Assembly (NCBI RefSeq): GCF_014395225.1
Contig: NZ_CP060723.1
Location: forward strand, 1,116,001 to 1,180,000
Direction: 5' to 3'
DNA from: Pedobacter roseus
GTDB taxonomy: Bacteria; Bacteroidota; Bacteroidia; Sphingobacteriales; Sphingobacteriaceae
Length of the DNA: 64,000 nt
The position numbers were made by a program, and so were the translations under genes. Each line of letters starts with the position of its first letter. Position 1 is the first letter of the stretch. A model generated the notes under the pieces. It searched no databases and was not told where the DNA came from. It saw only the letters and a program-made list of their open reading frames with translations. Shown here in pieces: positions 60,413 through 64,000 of this stretch.

Positions 60413-62089
60413 ATTTGGCCTTTTACTATTAAAGTATGCAGTAATCTCCTCTAAGGTGAAAGCATTTAAACATTTATCAGCACTTAAACCTCCTTTACGT
60501 GCAACTAAAATGCCATAATGCATATCATGGAATCCTTCGGTGCGGTGGGCATCTGGATTTACGGAAAGTAATACACTTTTTTCCAAAGCATAACGGTGCC
60601 AGCGCCAGTCTAAATCTAAACGTAAGGGGTTGGCATTGATTTCTATCACCACTTTGTTTGCTGCACAGGCATCAATAATTTTTTTATAATCGATCGGATA
60701 TCCGGCCCTGCTTAATAATAAGCGACCAGTTGGGTGTCCTAAAATGGTCGTATATGGGTTTTCAATGGCTTTTAACAAACGTGCCGTCGCTTTGGCTTCG
60801 TCCATACGGAGGTTGCTGTGCACAGATGCTACTACAAAATCGAATGTTTTTAAAATATCATCCGAATAATCCAATGAGCCATCGCTTAAAATATCGCTTT
60901 CAATACCTTTAAAAATTTTGAAGGGAGCGAGTTTTTTATTCAGTTCATCAATTTCCTGATGCTGACCGAAAACGCGTTGTTCGTTCAATCCTTTGGCATA
61001 AACAGCCGTTTTGGAGTGATCGCATATCCCCAAATACTGAAGATTTAAGTTCTCTTTGCAATACATGGCCATCTGCTCTAAAGTATGTACCCCATCGCTC
61101 CAGGTAGAGTGGTTATGCAAGCTGCCTTTTAAATCTTCGTATTGGATCAGCGTTGGGAGTTTGTTAGCTTTTGCCAGTTCAATTTCATCAAAATCTTCGC
61201 GTAGTTCAGGTTCGATGAAAGTTAATCCTGCCTTGCTGTATATTTCTTCTTCATTTGCAAAAGGCCCATTGCCAGCTAAAGCCAATACTTTTTCAACATG
61301 TTCGGTATTTCCTGTTAGTGTAAACCACTGTAAATAAAAAGCTGATTTTTCAACAACGTGTAGTTTTATCCTAAAACCTGCCTCAGTAGTGCAGATAAAT
61401 GAGTTTTCAGCTTCGATAAGCGAGAGTGGTTCGAAAGCAGGCAAGTTTTGTTTAATGGCATCGATTTGTTCAGTACCAATTACGATTTCTAATTCATCAA
61501 TAATTTCGCATGCCCTGCGGTATTGACCGGCGAAGCCCAAAAGTGCAAGATCATCAATATTTGCGGTCCAAACAGAAAGTTGCGTAAACAAAGTTTTGGC
61601 AAAACCTTCCACCTGTGCATATAGAAATCTGCCGTTGGCGGCCAGTTTAAATTCGATGGCACTTTTAATTTCTTCCTGTGTTTTTAAACCAAAGCCTTTT
61701 GCTTCGATTAAGCGGTTTTCGTTACAGGCGTAATACAGTTCACCAATACTCTCTATCCCAAGGGTTCGCCAGATAATGAAAATCTTTTTCGGTCCGATGC
61801 CTTTTATGGCCAGCATTTCTACCACACCTTCGGGTGTTCTATCGAGTATTTCGTTAAGCTCCTGTAATTCTCCGGTTTGTAACAGTTCTACTATTTTGGA
61901 AGCCAGGCCTTTACCAATGCCTTCAATTTTATCCAGTTCATCTAAAGGTTTGTCTCTTAATGCAAAAGGGAGTTTATCTACTTTGAAATAGGCATTTGCA
62001 ACTGATTTAATCTTAAAAGGATTTTCTTCATGCAGTTCCATGAGCTGCGATAAAAGGCGTAAGGTGCGGGCGATGGTCTTATTTTCCAT
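60410..62089 (-). CDS. PolX-like protein: HhH + inactive Pol beta domain + PHP phosphoesterase
   Basis: A 559-aa protein. N-terminal helix-hairpin-helix region (EGIGKGLASKIVELL, IKGIGPKKI), a Pol beta-type domain (about 150-315) and a C-terminal PHP domain (about 320-559). The polymerase metal ligands are degenerate: the usual DLD reads ELE (Glu199, Glu201), the third Asp is Lys242, and the GS-RRG loop is GQYRRA. The PHP metal site is intact: HNH (His325, His327), GICDHS, VASVHSN, ILGHPTGR, NPDAH. It probably acts as a 3'-5' exonuclease or phosphoesterase on DNA ends. The start at 62089 is chosen over 62152 because MENKTIARTLRLL is the family N-terminus. Confidence 0.88.
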   Translation of the reverse strand: MENKTIARTLRLLSQLMELHEENPFKIKSVANAYFKVDKLPFALRDKPLDELDKIEGIGKGLASKIVELLQTGELQELNEILDRTPEGVVEMLAIKGIGPKKIFIIWRTLGIESIGELYYACNENRLIEAKGFGLKTQEEIKSAIEFKLAANGRFLYAQVEGFAKTLFTQLSVWTANIDDLALLGFAGQYRRACEIIDELEIVIGTEQIDAIKQNLPAFEPLSLIEAENSFICTTEAGFRIKLHVVEKSAFYLQWFTLTGNTEHVEKVLALAGNGPFANEEEIYSKAGLTFIEPELREDFDEIELAKANKLPTLIQYEDLKGSLHNHSTWSDGVHTLEQMAMYCKENLNLQYLGICDHSKTAVYAKGLNEQRVFGQHQEIDELNKKLAPFKIFKGIESDILSDGSLDYSDDILKTFDFVVASVHSNLRMDEAKATARLLKAIENPYTTILGHPTGRLLLSRAGYPIDYKKIIDACAANKVVIEINANPLRLDLDWRWHRYALEKSVLLSVNPDAHRTEGFHDMHYGILVARKGGLSADKCLNAFTLEEITAYFNSKRPN

Positions 62090-62178
62090 AGGGGGTAAAA
62101 TTAGGAAATAATGCCCCAAATTTTGACGGAGCTTATCAATTTCTAAACACAATTTTATTAAAGCGTTGTTTTACACTC

Positions 62179-62808
62179 ATGAAATCTATAAAAACTATCC
62201 TTTTAGGATTAAGTATAAGTTTGGTTGCGTGCCAATCTGCAAAGAAAACGGATGAAAATAAGGGTGATTCGGTCCTGAACACAACTTCTATTCCAGCGCA
62301 AGCTGTAGATGAACGGTTTTTAGTTGTAGCTGGTCGTTCGGTTGGTGAAATAGCCTTAGGAGAAGATATGGAGCAGGTAGGTAAAAAGCTTGGCAGACCT
62401 GATGCGGGCGATGCCGCGATGGGGAAAGCCTGGGGTATTTGGTACAGCAACGATTCGACGACAAAACACCGGGATGAACTGGCCGTTTATTCTTCTTACC
62501 GTGATACCAGTATGCGGGTAAAAGACGTAAAACAGATCAGGATTACCTCAAACAAGTTTAAAACACAAGATGGGTTGGCAACAGGCGGTACTTTGGAAGA
62601 TACCAAGCTGAAATTCCCAGGCATCGAAAAACTTTCTTCTTATTTAAATGAAGAAAAAGATACGGTAACGGTTTACGATGTGAAAAAAGACGGAATTGGT
62701 TTCGAATTTTTAAAAGGGAAAAGCATTTCTTTAACGGTACATCCGGCTAATATTCCGGTTAATGCAACTTATTTAACCTTGCATCCTGAATGGAAACTGA
62801 TTGAATAA
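62179..62808 (+). CDS. Lipoprotein of unknown function
   Basis: A 209-aa lipoprotein with lipobox LVAC and Cys18. The mature protein has a possible repeat of small beta-rich units: IALGEDMEQVGKKLGRPDA, a WGIWYSND segment and GGTLEDTKLKFPGIE are reminiscent of SmpA/OmlA- or PepSY-like small domains that read calcium or stress states, but no family is certain. It is a single gene, divergent from the PolX-like gene. Confidence 0.7.
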   Translation: MKSIKTILLGLSISLVACQSAKKTDENKGDSVLNTTSIPAQAVDERFLVVAGRSVGEIALGEDMEQVGKKLGRPDAGDAAMGKAWGIWYSNDSTTKHRDELAVYSSYRDTSMRVKDVKQIRITSNKFKTQDGLATGGTLEDTKLKFPGIEKLSSYLNEEKDTVTVYDVKKDGIGFEFLKGKSISLTVHPANIPVNATYLTLHPEWKLIE

Positions 62809-62854
62809 ATAGAGAAATTTAGATAATAGATTTGAGATGCATAACTTTAGATTA

Positions 62855-62886
62855 GACCTCGCAGGTTTTTGAAACCTGCGAGGTCT
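62855..62886. repeat. Palindrome AGACCTCGCAGG - CCTGCGAGGTCT
   Basis: Perfect 12-bp arms around a short AT centre, between the lipoprotein gene and the convergent sppA. Nearly identical to 2871-2907; a half copy lies at 41488-41500. It probably doubles as terminator. Confidence 0.85.
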
Positions 62887-62891
62887 GAATT

Positions 62892-64000
62892 TTACTTAAT
62901 TACTGCTTCAAACGGCATTCTGGCCTGGATACCCGAGCTTGCAATTACCTTTTTCATTTGTTGGTATAAAAAGTAATTATCGCCCAGTTCCTGTTTGGTA
63001 TAATAGGTTTTAATCTTATCTGTACCTTCATCCATTAACGATTTCCAGGGATCAATTACATCAGGGTATTCTACAACCTTATATTTCTTTAACTTAGCTT
63101 TTTTAGCGGCTGCTTTAATGGCATCATTAAAACTTCCGATTCTATCGGCTAAACCAATCTGAACGGCATCTGTTCCGATCCAAACGTGGCCACCACCAAT
63201 GCTATCAATATAAGCTTTGCTTTTCTTTCTGCCATCGGCCACACGGCTCACAAAACCGCTGTAAATTCTATTTAATTCATTTTGGATAATAAATCTTTCA
63301 CCTTCTGTCATAGGGCGGTTCGTAGCCATAATATCTGCATATTTACCCGTTTTAACACCATCAAATGTAATTCCAAGTTTGTTGGTCATTAAATTTTGGA
63401 AATTCGGGATAATACCAAACACACCAATTGAACCTGTAATGGTATTGGGTTGAACAAAAATACTATCGGCAGCACAACCGATGTAGTAACCACCCGATGC
63501 GGCCACATCGCCAAAAGATGCAATAACCGGTTTTTCTTTTTTGGTCAACACTATTTCTCTCCAGATTACATCCGAAGCCAATGCACTACCACCTGGTGAG
63601 TTTACACGGAGTACAACCGCTTTGATATCGTCATCTAAACGCGCTTTTCTAATCGCTCTGGAAATGCGTTCTGAACCGATCTGATTATCAGATCCTTCGC
63701 CTCCGCTAATTTCTCCGTTGGCATAAATTACGGCAACTTTATCTTTTCCTTCGCCCGTATCAGTATTGTTCTTGGCGTAATCGTTAATAGAAACAGAGCG
63801 GATATTTTCGCCCCTGGTTCTTCCTGATAAGCCTTTCAACTCTTCTAAAATCTGATCTTTATATTTTAAAGCATCGATCATTTTAAAATTTACGGCATCC
63901 TGTGGCTGTTGAACTTTATAGTTATCAGCAATAGCGTAAAGACTATCTTTCTGGATATTTCTGCTCAATGCAATATCAGATAGGAATGTATTGTATAAAC
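62892..64000 (-). CDS. sppA: Signal peptide peptidase SppA, 67-kDa type (5' end outside window)
   Basis: About 368 codons are visible; the frame is open to the window edge, and the TTG at 63966-63968 is internal. SppA is an inner-membrane serine protease that digests leftover signal peptides. The C-terminal S49 domain has VLRVNSPGGSALASD and the catalytic-Ser loop FGDVAASGGYYIGCAADS, followed by GSIGVFGIIPNFQ. The catalytic Lys of this type lies in the N-terminal half and is outside the window, as is the membrane anchor. Confidence 0.93.
   Translation of the reverse strand, partial: LYNTFLSDIALSRNIQKDSLYAIADNYKVQQPQDAVNFKMIDALKYKDQILEELKGLSGRTRGENIRSVSINDYAKNNTDTGEGKDKVAVIYANGEISGGEGSDNQIGSERISRAIRKARLDDDIKAVVLRVNSPGGSALASDVIWREIVLTKKEKPVIASFGDVAASGGYYIGCAADSIFVQPNTITGSIGVFGIIPNFQNLMTNKLGITFDGVKTGKYADIMATNRPMTEGERFIIQNELNRIYSGFVSRVADGRKKSKAYIDSIGGGHVWIGTDAVQIGLADRIGSFNDAIKAAAKKAKLKKYKVVEYPDVIDPWKSLMDEGTDKIKTYYTKQELGDNYFLYQQMKKVIASSGIQARMPFEAVIK

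Noticed and set aside
62090..62152. 21-residue extension of the PolX-like protein
   Set aside because: Upstream of the family N-terminus and in the spacer towards a divergent gene; 62089 is preferred.

Overview
The window looks like chromosomal DNA of a Sphingobacteriaceae member (Pedobacter-like, phylum Bacteroidota). The basis is the short (286 aa) primary sigma factor, promoters of the TTTG / TAnnTTTG type, near absence of Shine-Dalgarno sequences, Bacteroidota-specific families (DUF4290, DUF4254, 790-aa double FtsX permeases), the tig-clpP-clpX locus and a low to moderate G+C content. No phage, transposase, integrase or CRISPR array was seen. Two genes are cut by the edges: glgA at the left and sppA at the right.

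Layout. 1-7070: storage carbohydrate and trehalose genes (glgA, glgC, a GH15 hydrolase, and a convergent OtsA-OtsB fusion). 7134-27879: a large envelope-transport locus. An NtrC-type response regulator and its histidine kinase run leftward. Divergent from them a sigma-54 type promoter leads into a periplasmic adaptor, an ABC ATPase, six consecutive paralogous FtsX/MacB-type permeases and a second ABC ATPase. Nearly every junction between these genes is filled by a palindrome that begins 2-5 nt after a stop codon and usually ends 13-15 nt before the next start. This locus is the best candidate for an undescribed system. 28229-30668: a secreted aspartyl-protease-like protein, a BtuF-like binding protein without signal peptide, and a small lipoprotein.

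30838-32080: two identical tRNA-Leu(UAG) genes, each with its own promoter and terminator, enclosing about four copies of a ~140-bp tandem repeat. 32249-36994: tig, a four-helix-bundle (S23/IVP) gene, clpP, clpX and AMP nucleosidase. 37084-39066: a small ABC ATPase with an overlapping membrane-protein gene, then rpoD. 39506-41420: three DUF2975-like membrane proteins and a small XRE regulator. 41845-43044: sucC. 43499-47666: a leftward cluster of membrane proteins with a winged-helix regulator, a ferritin-like protein and a previously unlisted 35-aa membrane peptide. Two copies of a CTTTG-N5-CAAAG box mark two gene starts in it.

48028-55318: lolD-like ATPase, an orphan pre-ATP-grasp protein, a degenerate HAD protein, an S41 protease lipoprotein, an 88-aa protein, dprA, a CBS-domain cysteine/cystathionine synthase and a membrane protein. 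55525-62089 (leftward): murA carrying Asp in place of the fosfomycin-target Cys, DUF4290 with Asn-rich tail, sixA-like phosphatase, GT9 glycosyltransferase, DUF4254, and a PolX-like protein whose polymerase site is degenerate but whose PHP site is intact. 62179-64000: a lipoprotein and the C-terminal part of sppA.

All function calls come from reading translated sequences and motifs. No database search was run.
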